From Lytechinus variegatus (lineage: Eukaryota; Echinodermata; Echinoidea; Temnopleuroida; Toxopneustidae): DNA of 64,000 bases. Below the pieces are notes generated by a model that was not told the DNA's origin, searched no databases, and was given only the letters and a program-made list of their open reading frames with translations. The stretch lies in the NCBI RefSeq assembly GCF_018143015.1, contig NC_054741.1, forward strand, positions 49,863,048 to 49,927,047, in the 5' to 3' direction. This document shows, one piece after another, positions 32,954 to 44,100 of the stretch. Position numbers and translations under genes: made by a program. Positions within the stretch are counted from its first letter, which is position 1; each line of letters opens with the position of its first letter.

Positions 32954-35070
32954 GTAAGTTAATTGTTGTATAATAGGCCTACCACCCTTGTGTATCCGGA
33001 CAGGTTGTACCGTATTTAAGTCCTGATAGTCTGATACACTCATTCTATGACTACATGATGAACAAGGTTATCATTAAGATATATAAACCTTGACTGTTCT
33101 CTGTTACCATGGTTTACTCCTCCGTGGTGAAATAAGGTTTGCAATGATAATGTTTGGCTTATTTTCTTTTTTTTTTTGGGGGGGGGGACAAATGCCTGAT
33201 TTTTTTACACTGTCAGTGTCGGGTTCCATTCCAGGGAATCCAGCTACAATTGTCTTGCCATATTACTTTCCACCAATAGAGGGCGTACGCAAAAATATGC
33301 CCCAAAGTCAAGTTTTCGAGCACTCTGGTGAATACAAAGTAATACCCCCATGTACTAATGAAAAATAAATTGAAACTGTATGGAAATTAGTATTTTTGGT
33401 CACAAAAGTGATATTTTAATATTTTAAATTGTGTGCTATGTACAGCATTGGCATACCAATGATACCATAGTCCACAGGCAGGATGGTAATGAACCATTGG
33501 GAGGTCTGGACGATCAATTTTAGAAAGTCATTTGGAAAATTTACTACAAGCGAAGTTTCATCAATTTCTAGTACAAAATGTTAGGAAATATAGAGAACAA
33601 AATAGAATGATTACAACTATATTGAAATTTTAATTCGTATTTTTTTTAATAGTGTAATCCAAAGACAAAAACGAAGGCTTCAAAAATATAAAGTGTCCGG
33701 ACACCCGACCCCACCATCCTACAGTATTGTAACTTAAGCCCCCCCTGGCCTAAGTAAGTTAGAGCTAATAGTTCGAACTGCATAGTGTTAAACTTCTTCT
33801 AGATCTAAATGATCTATTTCTTTTCTAAGCATATTTTTATTGATTTTGAGGGAATCAGCATGTCACCCGAACTAAAGCCTGAAAAGGTAATGCACAGGCA
33901 GGAAGGTGACAAAAGGAAACAAATCACAAATGTCAAGAATTGGCATTTATGATTTAGGCATGTTACTTTAGCTTATAAAAGTTCAGTTTAGCAAATGTAT
34001 TGCTGTTGTGTGTTGCTTTTGATTTTGGGAATGGGGATAGATCAGGCCAGGGGTGGCAGATTGAAGATCACGGTATTTAACAATTCCTGACATTCTACAA
34101 TAGACTTACATCTTTACAATTACACTTTAGCCACCAGGCACCAGTGGGCGGCTGTTTAAAGGGAATTTGCTGATTATATATCAATCAAAGACTCGCACAT
34201 AGACTAGTTCAATGCAGTGTACCATTATACTGAGTGACAATAACTTTAGACAAAACAGAAGACAAACTTTAAATTATTGACCAATTACAATGTATGTGGT
34301 CAGTACAGTAGTATAGAATGGTTATTCTGTCATTTTCCTATTTTCTTTATTTCTTTAATGTATGTTTTCTTCAGCTGTTTTACATTTCTGTTCCGTCTAG
34401 ACTTGAGTTCATTTGCATTCTCTTTTCAGCACTGCCTTGCAGTCTGAACACTACATTGTATACATCATTTGACTATATTCAGTTTTTATTCATCCTTCTC
34501 CACATTGGATTCTTTCCTCTGATTCTCTTTTATCTTCATTCCTTCTCTATTCAAGTGTTCCACTCATTCCACCTCTCACCTGACTCCTTAGTTTCTAATG
34601 CCATTATTACAATCACACAGACATCTTTTATCACCTTCGTCTTATTCCTCATGACCTCTTTGGTTTATAATATATTATGAATTGGATTACCACATTTTAG
34701 TTAGGCTCTCCTATTTTCTTTAATTTCATTGGTTAGATTTAGGTTAGTTTAAATAGTGCTATGTTTCTATAGCTACAAATTTAATGTGAGCCAGGAAGGC
34801 CTATGGTATAATAAGAGAAGTGGTTTTGATAAATGCACAGAGACACAGACACGACACCAGATTCCTTCAACTTCAGTTCAATTTCTTTGCGTCTCCTAGT
34901 TTCACTTATTTCACCTTTGGTTTGAAGAATGATTCATTTGAGCTACAACTTCGAACTTTATTATTTATTATTTTCTAGCCCTAAATAATCTTAGAATTCT
35001 ATGGACTTTATTTAGCTTGACAATGTTTGTTAATGGTCATTTTATGTTTGCATTGAATTTTTTTTTACAG
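32954..35070 (+). other. MRPL36 intron 1 (inferred)
   Basis: From the GTAAGT donor at 32954 to the TTTTTTTTACAG acceptor at 35070. Contains a T/G homopolymer junction near 33170 and the empty paralogue of the NDUFS6-intron segment (33570-33725). The 120-codon open frame at 34318-34680 is hydrophobic AT-rich sequence without recognisable features and is not called. Confidence 0.5.
33570..33725. repeat. Paralogous 'empty site' of the segment holding hAT copy 2
   Basis: Aligns with sequence on both sides of hAT copy 2. Where the filled copy has AATTAGAA, element, AATTAGAA, this copy has a single AAATAGAA. Confidence 0.7.
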
Positions 35071-35492
35071 ATCTAAGTGAGCAGCTAATCTAACTTGAAA
35101 CTCTATTTGAAAAAAAAAAAAATTAACCAACAAACAGCTAATCCAACATGGCAAGTTTATTCCTGAGAACTCTGAGCTTTGGTCCCAGGTATTGGATAGC
35201 CTCGCCTCTTCTGCAAAGGCCAGCTGCACGTTGCTTAGCAACATGGTATCCAAAGAGACAGGGAAAGTTGACAACACAGCCATGGACAAAGAGGTTATCA
35301 GCCTCGGATAGCTCAAATGATTTGGGCTCTGGTTGCATTGCAACCCCTGCACCACTTCTTCAATTCGTCAACACAATGAAGAAGAAGTCGGCCATCAAAC
35401 GAAGATGTAAAGATTGCAAAATAGTGATCAAGGACAAGAGAGCGTACGTCATATGCAAGACTTCACCCAGACACAACCAAGTCCAGGGATAG
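35071..35492 (+). CDS. MRPL36: MRPL36, mitochondrial ribosomal protein bL36m
   Basis: The exon begins after TTTTTTTTACAG. The CDS is 35148-35492, 114 residues (human 103). The N-terminal ~75 residues are basic and variable, as expected of a mitochondrial presequence. The C-terminal ~38 residues are the bacterial-type L36 domain: MKKKSAIKRRCKDCKIVIKD, with a C-x2-C ... C-x5-H zinc-ribbon (Cys87, Cys90, Cys103, His109) and the terminal CKTSPRHNQ matching human CKTHPRHKQ. It is a small protein of the large mitoribosomal subunit. The whole CDS is in one exon. A candidate AATAAA is at 35985-35990. Confidence 0.95.
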
Positions 35493-36756
35493 CCAATTTT
35501 CATGTTGAGGAATGGACTGCAGCTGTGAAATACAATACAGAGTACGTTAGATCGCGTTGATAATATTTAAGGAACAGTTCGTCGATAATCTTCATCAAGT
35601 CAGTAAAGTTGATGGTAAGATTTGATTGAACATGTCTCCAAATGCAAGGTACATGTGCTCTGCTTGAGTAAACTCTGTTGACTGTAGAAATCTTGTTTGA
35701 TTTGGAAGTTACAACACCTGGTTTGTCAAGTCTATATGAAATATGTTCATCTTTAGGGCAATTATCTAACTTGTAAGACAATTTATGCAGACTTTACTAT
35801 ATCTTTATAAGATCTATATGTTTTGTAACTGATCATAAACTATTATTTGATTTGATTCTGTAGTGTTAACAAAAAAAAAATGAATTTAAAATCCATCCAT
35901 TTTAAGTTGGGCAACAGTATTCCTACTCTTCAGGTTCTTTGTCAGTTTTTAAAGCATAATTTATATTTACTTTGGGGGAATTCTAATAAACTTTTTGTAA
36001 AAAAAAGAGAAAAGTATATGTACATGTATATGTTTTCGGACTTTTAATCACCAAAATTTTGACAGAGAACTTCATATATACTGCACAAAGTAGTGCATTT
36101 ATGGGTCTACTCTCCATACAAATATACTTATACAGTATTATGACCCATGTCATCAGCTGCTTTTAAGGTCATAGCTTGAATGGGACTGCATCTCCAAAGC
36201 AGTCTTGTGCAGTCCATCTTCCTGCATTCCTCCTAAATATAGAGAGAATGGAAAGCTCACACTTGTTTCTTTCCCGCAATAATGTTCCGATTTCATTCTG
36301 GACAAAGACGGTTTCATTTCAGATAGGCCAGTTCTGGTAACGATCTAAAAATGACTTTTTACAGAATCTAATATAATGACCACCCAAGTGTCTGTTTGTA
36401 TGAATAAAAAATATGTGCCAAAGGATTCTGGAAGATTGTGTAATTGCTTAGAAATAAGCAAAATAAGCGCGGATTCGGTCACTTCCGTCAGGTCTTTATT
36501 CCAGCAGTAAGAAAACACTGCCCCATGTGTGCCAATCTGTGTTGGCGATCTTCAGTGTGATCGTATTTCAGCATAGATTTTATGTAACTGTACCAGATCT
36601 AGATCCATGATGATATAGTTAACCTTGGTTTTACAGACTTTTTCACGAAATTAGTGTTTTACTGCAACTACTGTCATTTAGCTTTAACGCAGAATGTACA
36701 TGTATAAAGAAGAGGTGACTAAAATGAGTTGCATTGATTTCATTCCTTAAATTGTA
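35493..36756 (+). other. MRPL36 3' UTR and intergenic
   Basis: Poly(A) signal AATAAA at 35985-35990 followed by T-rich sequence. Beyond this no gene was recognised. Confidence 0.45.
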
Positions 36757-36930
36757 GGGGTTGTTGCAAGAAACCTATTTGCAATAGATTACAAATTTCA
36801 ATTGTTTTGTGATTGATAGATTAATTGTATACTACATCAAATCGTTATACTACATGTATCTGCTGCAAGATGCAGCCAGCAATCGATTGCAGTAAGTAAT
36901 TAATTGCAAGACTTGTCAATTGTGATTTAT
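36757..36930. repeat. Diverged MITE (GTTGCAAGAAA...TTTGCAAT family)
   Basis: GGGGTTGTTGCAAGAAA with TTGCAATAGATTACAA words; a related left end occurs at 63875-64000. The right boundary is uncertain. Confidence 0.45.
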
Positions 36931-37309
36931 TTTTAACCTAAGACTGGCTTTTCAAACAATTGAATTTGAATGATTGACTGTATCATGTTACCAAATGAAA
37001 CAGTGCACAACCCATTGTGACAGATATAGGGAGCGTTGGCACAGACAGGTGAAGATTTGAAGAAAGGAATTTGATAAGGTTTTTTTTTTTTGGGGGGGGG
37101 GGTGGTGGGGATCTGCTACCAGCATAGTTTTTTTGGGGTAATTGATAATCCCATATTTCTTTGGTCCACTATCCTAGAATACAATTGTTCAGGATTTACA
37201 GACACTAAAATTTACTTTCACTTTTCAGAGGAAAATTTAGCAAAGTGGAATAGTCAGAATGTTATCACATATCTGGTTTGCTAAATTGCTACATTCATAT
37301 GTCAGGGAC

Positions 37310-37472
37310 CTGGGGGGCGTTTCATGAAAGGACTTGTCGGACATTTTATCCGACAAGTCCCATTTTATCCGACAGTTACCAAAGGAACAGTGCCTCTCAG
37401 CCAATCAAAATCATGGAAAGATGTCAGATCTGACAACTTGTCGGATGAAAATATTGATGAAATGCTCCCCTG
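37310..37472. mobile_element. 157-bp MITE, CTG target duplication (copy 2)
   Basis: The element is 37313-37469, the same length and closely similar to 6349-6505. CTG lies at 37310-37312 and 37470-37472. Confidence 0.8.
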
Positions 37473-38211
37473 GCCATGTAGGATTATTCTATTGTTACTG
37501 GGGCTGCTGAGCATTATCACATCACCCCCAGTAACAATAGATAATCCTTCGTGGCCAAGGTCCATGTCATATATCAACCTTGTACAAAAGAACTTAGTGT
37601 AGAGTTTGAAATAATAAAGTCATTTGCTTTGAATTTAAAGATTATTTTATTGCAGTTCATTTTGTAGTTACCCAGAAACATGAAATTTTGAGCATTCAAG
37701 GTCTCTTGACACATCTATTCAACTGACTAGTGAAAAAATAAACACATCTTCATTAATTTTCTATGTAAATTATCATAAAGATACTGAAATAATTCATCCA
37801 TGGCTTGACTTTGGTTTGGATTTATTACATTTACCCCATCTCACCTTACATGTATAGGAAATTACATTATGATGAGATATTTTGAATACACCTAAACTTC
37901 TTTTGGATATGTGCATATCCAATAAAATACTAATAAAGAAATATCTGTGCTACATAAATTATTTCATTATTCATTTACAATTGATTTTTAAGAAGAAAAA
38001 TACATGAAAATCATAATTATCAAGCAGCATTCTTATTACATAAGTAACATAGTATGAGTTAAAAAACATACTTTTCCCCTTAGACATCTCCTGATACATG
38101 AGTTGGAAAAGCAAAATTAATCCATACTATTTTAATTAAGTACAAGACATCTCAAAAAACAAAAGAAAGTGATGTTACATGTTTTTTCTCGGTGATGACG
38201 TGTATGTCAAA
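37473..38211. other. Intergenic, no recognisable gene
   Basis: AT-rich DNA. A GGATTATTCTATTGTTACTG / inverted copy foldback at 37481-37550 follows directly after the MITE. No exon seen. Confidence 0.35.
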
Positions 38212-38834
38212 TTTAAAGGGGAGGTTCATCCCGACAAATAGTTTGTTGTAAAAATACCAGAAAAATATAAAATGTTGGTGAAGGTTTGAAGCATAATGCT
38301 GAAAATTTAATCACAATTGGATGTAAAATAAGTTATGACATTCTGAAGTTTTGCTTATTTCTTTGCAAAATAGTAATACCCGGTACCCGGTATGCACAAT
38401 TTAGTCACATGCAAATGAGAGAATCGAGAATATCCCTCACCATTTCTTGTTTTTTATTGTTTGAATCATACAATATTTCAATTTTTACAGATTTGACAAA
38501 AAGGACAAACTTGACTGAACCATAAAATGTTAAACAATGGTAATTCCACATACATGTTCAGGGAGAAATAAAACTTTGTTTCACAGAACAATGGGGAGAA
38601 AATTAGAATATTTCATACTTCATATAGTAAAAAGTGAGTGATGTCATCTGTTCCCTCATTTGCATACCAACCGGTATGTGCATATAACTGTTTTGTGAAA
38701 TTAAGCGAAAATTTAAAATGTCATAACTTCCTTATTTTACATTGGATTTTGATGAAATTTTAAGTGTTATGCTTGTTGGATTTTTCTCTTTTTATTCAAA
38801 TCAACTTTTTGTTGGGGTGGACTTGTCCTTTAAG
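38212..38834. mobile_element. ~620-bp palindromic MITE (same family as 18983-19573)
   Basis: Starts TTTAAAGGGGAGGTTCATCC and ends GGGTGGACTTGTCCTTTAA. Inner TGGATGTAAAATAAGTTATG and its inverted counterpart occur, as does GTGATGTCATCTG. Non-coding. Confidence 0.8.
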
Positions 38835-39083
38835 TGACAGGCATATTTATCTGGCCTCATGAGTGTGATATTCAGTTGATACATGTATGAGCAAAAAACT
38901 GATCTGGGTCCCGTTGCAGAAATAATTGCCAACTTAATTTCAACCAATCAAAAGCATGCAATGGCACTTAAGTTACATTAAAACAACTCTTTCTACATCT
39001 TGTTTACATATTGAAAATCAAACAAGCAGGATGAAATGATGTACATGTAACAGCAAATATTTGTACAAAAGATCACAGCTGGG

Positions 39084-39685
39084 TTTAAAGGGGGAACCCA
39101 GCCTTGGTTTTAAATGTTGTGTTGGAAAGGAGAAAAATAAAACAGAATGGTAAGAATTTAAAAGAAATCTGAAAAGCAATAAGAAAGTTATGGCTGCACT
39201 AAAATTGAGATCCTAAGACTAAGTAGATTTCAAATTCACAACTTGGTAAGTAAATTATAACCAGGGGCAAGGACAACTTTCCCACGGGCCATGTACTCCA
39301 TTATCAGGGTTTTGTGGTTTTCTCCTAAGTACCTATTCCCCTGGGGCAGCAATCTAGATATATGCCAGGTAGTATATTGTTTTTATGTCCTCATGAAAGA
39401 AAAATATAATTTGAAGCATAACTTTTGAAAAAATGACATATTAACCATTTTATATATTGGAGTACATGGAAGAGTAGTCCTTGCTTTACATCTCTACAAC
39501 ATCATATGCAGTCAATTGAAGTCCCCATGGGTATAGACTATTGTGATTACCAATATTTATCACTTTTAAAAATTTCTAATTGTTTGTCCGATATTGTACA
39601 AACTTTCACCTATCAACTTGTATGATTTTTTTTTCCTTTTTTCTCTAAAAACAAATTTTTATTTCAGTTAGATACCCCTTCAAGG
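39084..39685. mobile_element. ~600-bp MITE (GGGGAATCCAACCC family), inverse orientation
   Basis: Collinear, in inverse orientation, with 43545-44150 and 60674-61274. Shared blocks include ACTACTCTTCCATxTACTCC and TGTCCTCATGAAAGAAAAAT. Ends are CTTTAAAGGGG-like. Confidence 0.75.
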
Positions 39686-41068
39686 AGAGATCTGTGGGCT
39701 AATCCAATTTAGCGTACAGTATCATTTAGCATAGCATCTACAAAACTGAAAATATATGCCATATTTTTCATATATCAATAACATTTGTCACAAAACCAAG
39801 ATTAATAATTATAATATATACATTGCAAGTTTGTACTTTTTATAGGAAAGAACATAAATTTTATCATGCTTAACATAAGTGACGATCCGTAAGAATCTAA
39901 GAGCAAGAAATGTCAAATACATCATGTATAAAATGGTAATATAATGGAAGTGTCTAAAATTAGAAATATTGGCACAAAATAACCTTATTCCTTAGTTGGC
40001 AAGCTATAATTTAAAAAAACATCTTTATCGCCATGCCATACAGAAATAAATCAACTTAGGGTACAAGATAGCATATAATATATCAATGATTAAATATGCA
40101 AATTAATACTCAAATCGATACAGGCCCCCCAAAAGGCTCAAAATATTGTTGGAAGCGATTTTTTTATTGCTGATGCATGATAGTATACAGTTAATTGCCA
40201 AAATCTAACTTCTTAAGAAAATGGGAATCTGTACTTCCAAGAGGGTTGATATTTACACTTAATTTGATATAATTTGTCATGTATGAAAAAATATGCTTTG
40301 AATTAGGCAATCATTTAACTTCTGGGGCCCGTTGCATAAAACTTTTTACCTGAGAAAACACCTAATTATATATGCTAACATTTCAACAACGACGAAATTT
40401 TCCTCGAGAATTTTCATGATTCCGGTAAAAATCATAATGGACTTCCTGTACTACATGTACAATAAATTTAGCTCTTACAGACATGAAAAGGGGCATTTCA
40501 TAGGCATGCAGGAATGACATAGAAATGTGATTCTGCACCTTTCTGTCTATCTTGGAATGGTGTACTGACATGGTGTGATCAGTAAAGACAGCACAAATTA
40601 TAAAAATTTGTAACAGAAATGTCACTAAAACCATAATCATCAAGCCACTTACTTGGAACAAGTAATTTATAATTGTAATCCAACAAAGAATGTATGGCTA
40701 TTACCATACCTTTTCAACAAATATATCAAATCTATAGGGTTATACATTGTAGCTGACGGTCGTAATATCCATCGACATTGACAACAAATGCTGCTGACAT
40801 ATGTCCTGTGATTTATTCATACTTATTAGCATATACTATTCATACTTTTATATCATCTACTGTAGATGAATCTGCCTCTGGCAAATCTCCTGGGACTCCA
40901 GATATCTGTTCAGCTTGGTCAATGATTTGTATATTCTGGTCTTGAAAAATGACTCAACTTGATACACTTTGATTAAATTAACGCAGACTCCACTGCATTC
41001 CATTGCAAGCCTCTGTAGTCATGGATTTGATTTCAGTCGTTGTGCGATGATCTTCTCCCTAAGGCTGA
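39686..41068 (-). other. Intergenic and PEPD 3' UTR
   Basis: The PEPD stop is at 41069-41071. A minus-strand AATAAA (TTTATT at 40812-40817) about 250 nt downstream is a plausible poly(A) signal. The remainder is AT-rich with no exon. Confidence 0.4.
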
Positions 41069-41194
41069 TTAAGCTACAGCCGAAGCCTGCCTTCCTTTAG
41101 CCATGACTTCTTCAATAGCTTCCACTGTCCTGGGAACATCATTAAGAAGCTCGGCACCATCAGCTGTGATCACTACATCATCCTCAATACGGAC
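41069..41194 (-). CDS. PEPD: PEPD coding exon 15
   Basis: 126 nt to TAA. Begins VRIEDDVV with the last metal ligand (Glu451); contains [14 protein letters not shown]. Confidence 0.95.
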   Translation of the reverse strand, partial: VRIEDDVVITADGAELLNDVPRTVEAIEEVMAKGRQASAVA

Positions 41195-44100
41195 CTAAAT
41201 ACGATGAAGGCGGAGACGGATAGAGAGGAACACTAACATTAATCCCAGTAAGGCATTGATATAGTGCTATTCCATGTCACATAATAAAAATTGAAGAATA
41301 AAAGAGTTTGAATGAGATTATATAAACAAGAAATTGCGATGTTCAGGTTAGACTTAAGTTTAGATTTAAGTCTCTCATGACGTTGGGATTCTTAAATTGA
41401 ATGATGAAATTGTCACATGCTCCAGCTGCTGGGTAGATTGATGCATAATGGTTTTATTCTCAAAGACAAGAGATAAGTATATGTAGACAAAGTGAGTATG
41501 AGACTAAGTGATGGTTAGACCAAATATCAAGGTGATCCTAAACCCAATTGGTCTAGCAATGATGGTATTAAGGGATCCGAGAATCTGCTAGTAGACCAAG
41601 GTGATACAAACTAATTTATCTTATATCTTATCGAACTTACCCCTCCAAATCCTCTGAATCTCTGCAAGACTTCGGGCACCATGAATCTAGATCTTGCTGG
41701 GTCGCTCAGCGCTTCATCCAACAGCTGCAAGACAAACATACAAACACACTGAATGATATCGCCTTTGGGGTACAACCTACAAAGACAAAATGAATGTTTA
41801 CATCAATCCCTACCAGAATCAATTGGCAATTACATGGACCTTAAATTTAAGAAACACATGGACAGTCAATTTGTTAGATTCCATTAAAATCCATTTCGTG
41901 ATCATTACCACAACTATAATTCATGTTAAAGGGATTCCCCCCCAAAAAAAAGTTATTCAACATATGGCAACCACTCCTCTAAATAGCCATAATAAACCCT
42001 TGGAATACTGAGACTGTTGAGTGCAGTGAAAAAAAAAGCTCAACCCAAAGGAAATTTCAGAACAGATTGTGCAAACCATGCGTTAATTGCCCCCTATTTA
42101 GGCCAGGTATTTTGGGAGATATGGCCGAGGTTGGCCCTCCTTGAGATCTTAGCCGTCGATCTCATGATTGCACCGAAAATTGGCACGCAGGTTGTCTAGG
42201 ACAAAATCTACAAAATAGTATTGTAATTAATTTTGTGCAAATTGAAATTAATTGATTATGCTAATTTAAGCGTAATTAGTATGCAAAATCATACTCTTTC
42301 CTCTAACTAGTAACTCCATAAATACGGCTTCATATGATCTAGCTTTTGGTATTGAAACTCTTTGTGGTGTTCTTAGCAAATGTATGTGAAAATAATTATG
42401 ATATCAGATCAATTTTTTATGTATTATATTTTTTTTTGCAATTTCTTATAAGGTGGTTGAACTCTTTGTAAGACAGGGCCAAGTGTTTGCTTCTCTTGAA
42501 ATTTAAAAAACGATGGTTCACCTGTATCTAATCTTATTCAACCTATACTCACCACTTCAATGAAATATATGCCCGGTTCTATAGTGAGTACCATACCCTC
42601 TTCTAGAGTACGAGCTGTACGGAGGGATCTTAGTCCAGGCTCTGTGCTTCTTTCCACACCCTGTGAAGGATAACAATCAAAGGATGCTTCAAAGCAATTC
42701 TAGATGGATTCTCGACTGTATTCAGTTGAGATTTCTGCCTCTGCAATTGCCAGATCAAGAATGTTTTACACTTGGAACTTCTCAAATTTTTAAATAATGA
42801 CCTCTGGGACCTTTGACACCAAATTCTACATACATGTATGCAAACATTAACCAAGTATGAAGATAAATTCTCAAACGGCTCTTCAGTTATCGTGAAAACA
42901 AGATGTTTTCAGGGCCCTGTCTTATGAAGAGTTATGATTGATCCAATCGATCGTAACTATGGAAAGCCATCAGTGTCATAATATTTTTCTACAGGAAATT
43001 TCAAGTGTCCTTTGTAAACAAAGAGAAGCACAGTGAATTTTCGAGAAAACATTGAATGCATGAATATACATCATAGAAAATATTTTGAACAAACATGCAT
43101 GATAGATGTTGATGGCCGTCCATATTTGTGATTGATCGGATCAATCGCAACTCTTTGTAAGACAGGGCCTAGGTATACACTGACCTTTGACCTAATGATA
43201 TCCAAATCTAATCAGAACATTGTCCCTCCAATATGCATACATAAGCCAAGTTTGATAGTTGATCAAACAGTTGTTTAATTCTAATAAATTCATCATGGAT
43301 AAAAGTAGAACCCAAATCAAAAACTTCCCTGAAAATGACATGATAATTGGGTAAGGTGTTGGGTACTGCATGCATCTAGGCTAGAATTTTGATAAATTTT
43401 GACTAAGTCTCTATGAAACAAGTGACTTTGCTTGTGGGCCTTATGCTTTCAATACTCCTGGGACAATATTTGAAAGCTAAGCAATCCATGATAGCAATGA
43501 TCTTAGAAAAATACAGAAAAATATGGATTGATGTGACAGAGCCCTGAAGGAAAATCCAACCCAAATAAAAACTTGTTTTTAGAGAAAAAGGAAAAAAAAT
43601 CAGACAAGTTGATAGGTGAGAGTTTGTACTATATCGGACAAACAATTAGAAATGTATAAATTTTTTAAAGTGGTAAATATTGGTAATCACAATAGTCTAT
43701 ACCCATGGAGACTTCAAATTGACCACATATGATGTCGTAGCGATGTAAGGCAAGGACTACTCTTCCATTTACTCCATTACATAAAATGGCTAAAATGTCA
43801 TTTTTTTTCAAAACTTGTAACTTCAAATCATATTTTTCTTTCATGAGGACATAAAACAATGTTTATATTAGGTTATATAGGTTATATTTAAATTAGTGCC
43901 CCAGGGTAATGGCCACTTACGAGAAAACCACAAAGCCCTGATAATAAAGTACATGGCCTTTGGGAAAGTTTTTCTTGCCCCTTTTCTTACCCAGTTGCCA
44001 ATTTGAAATTTCCTTTATCTTAGGTCCTCAATTTTAAAGCAGTAATAACTTTCTTATTGCTTGCCCGATTTCTTTCAAACTCCCACCATTTAGTTATTTT

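Noticed and set aside
34318-34680. 120-codon hydrophobic open frame in MRPL36 intron 1
   Set aside because: AT-rich composition alone gives Phe/Leu/Ile runs. No recognisable membrane-protein family and no context.
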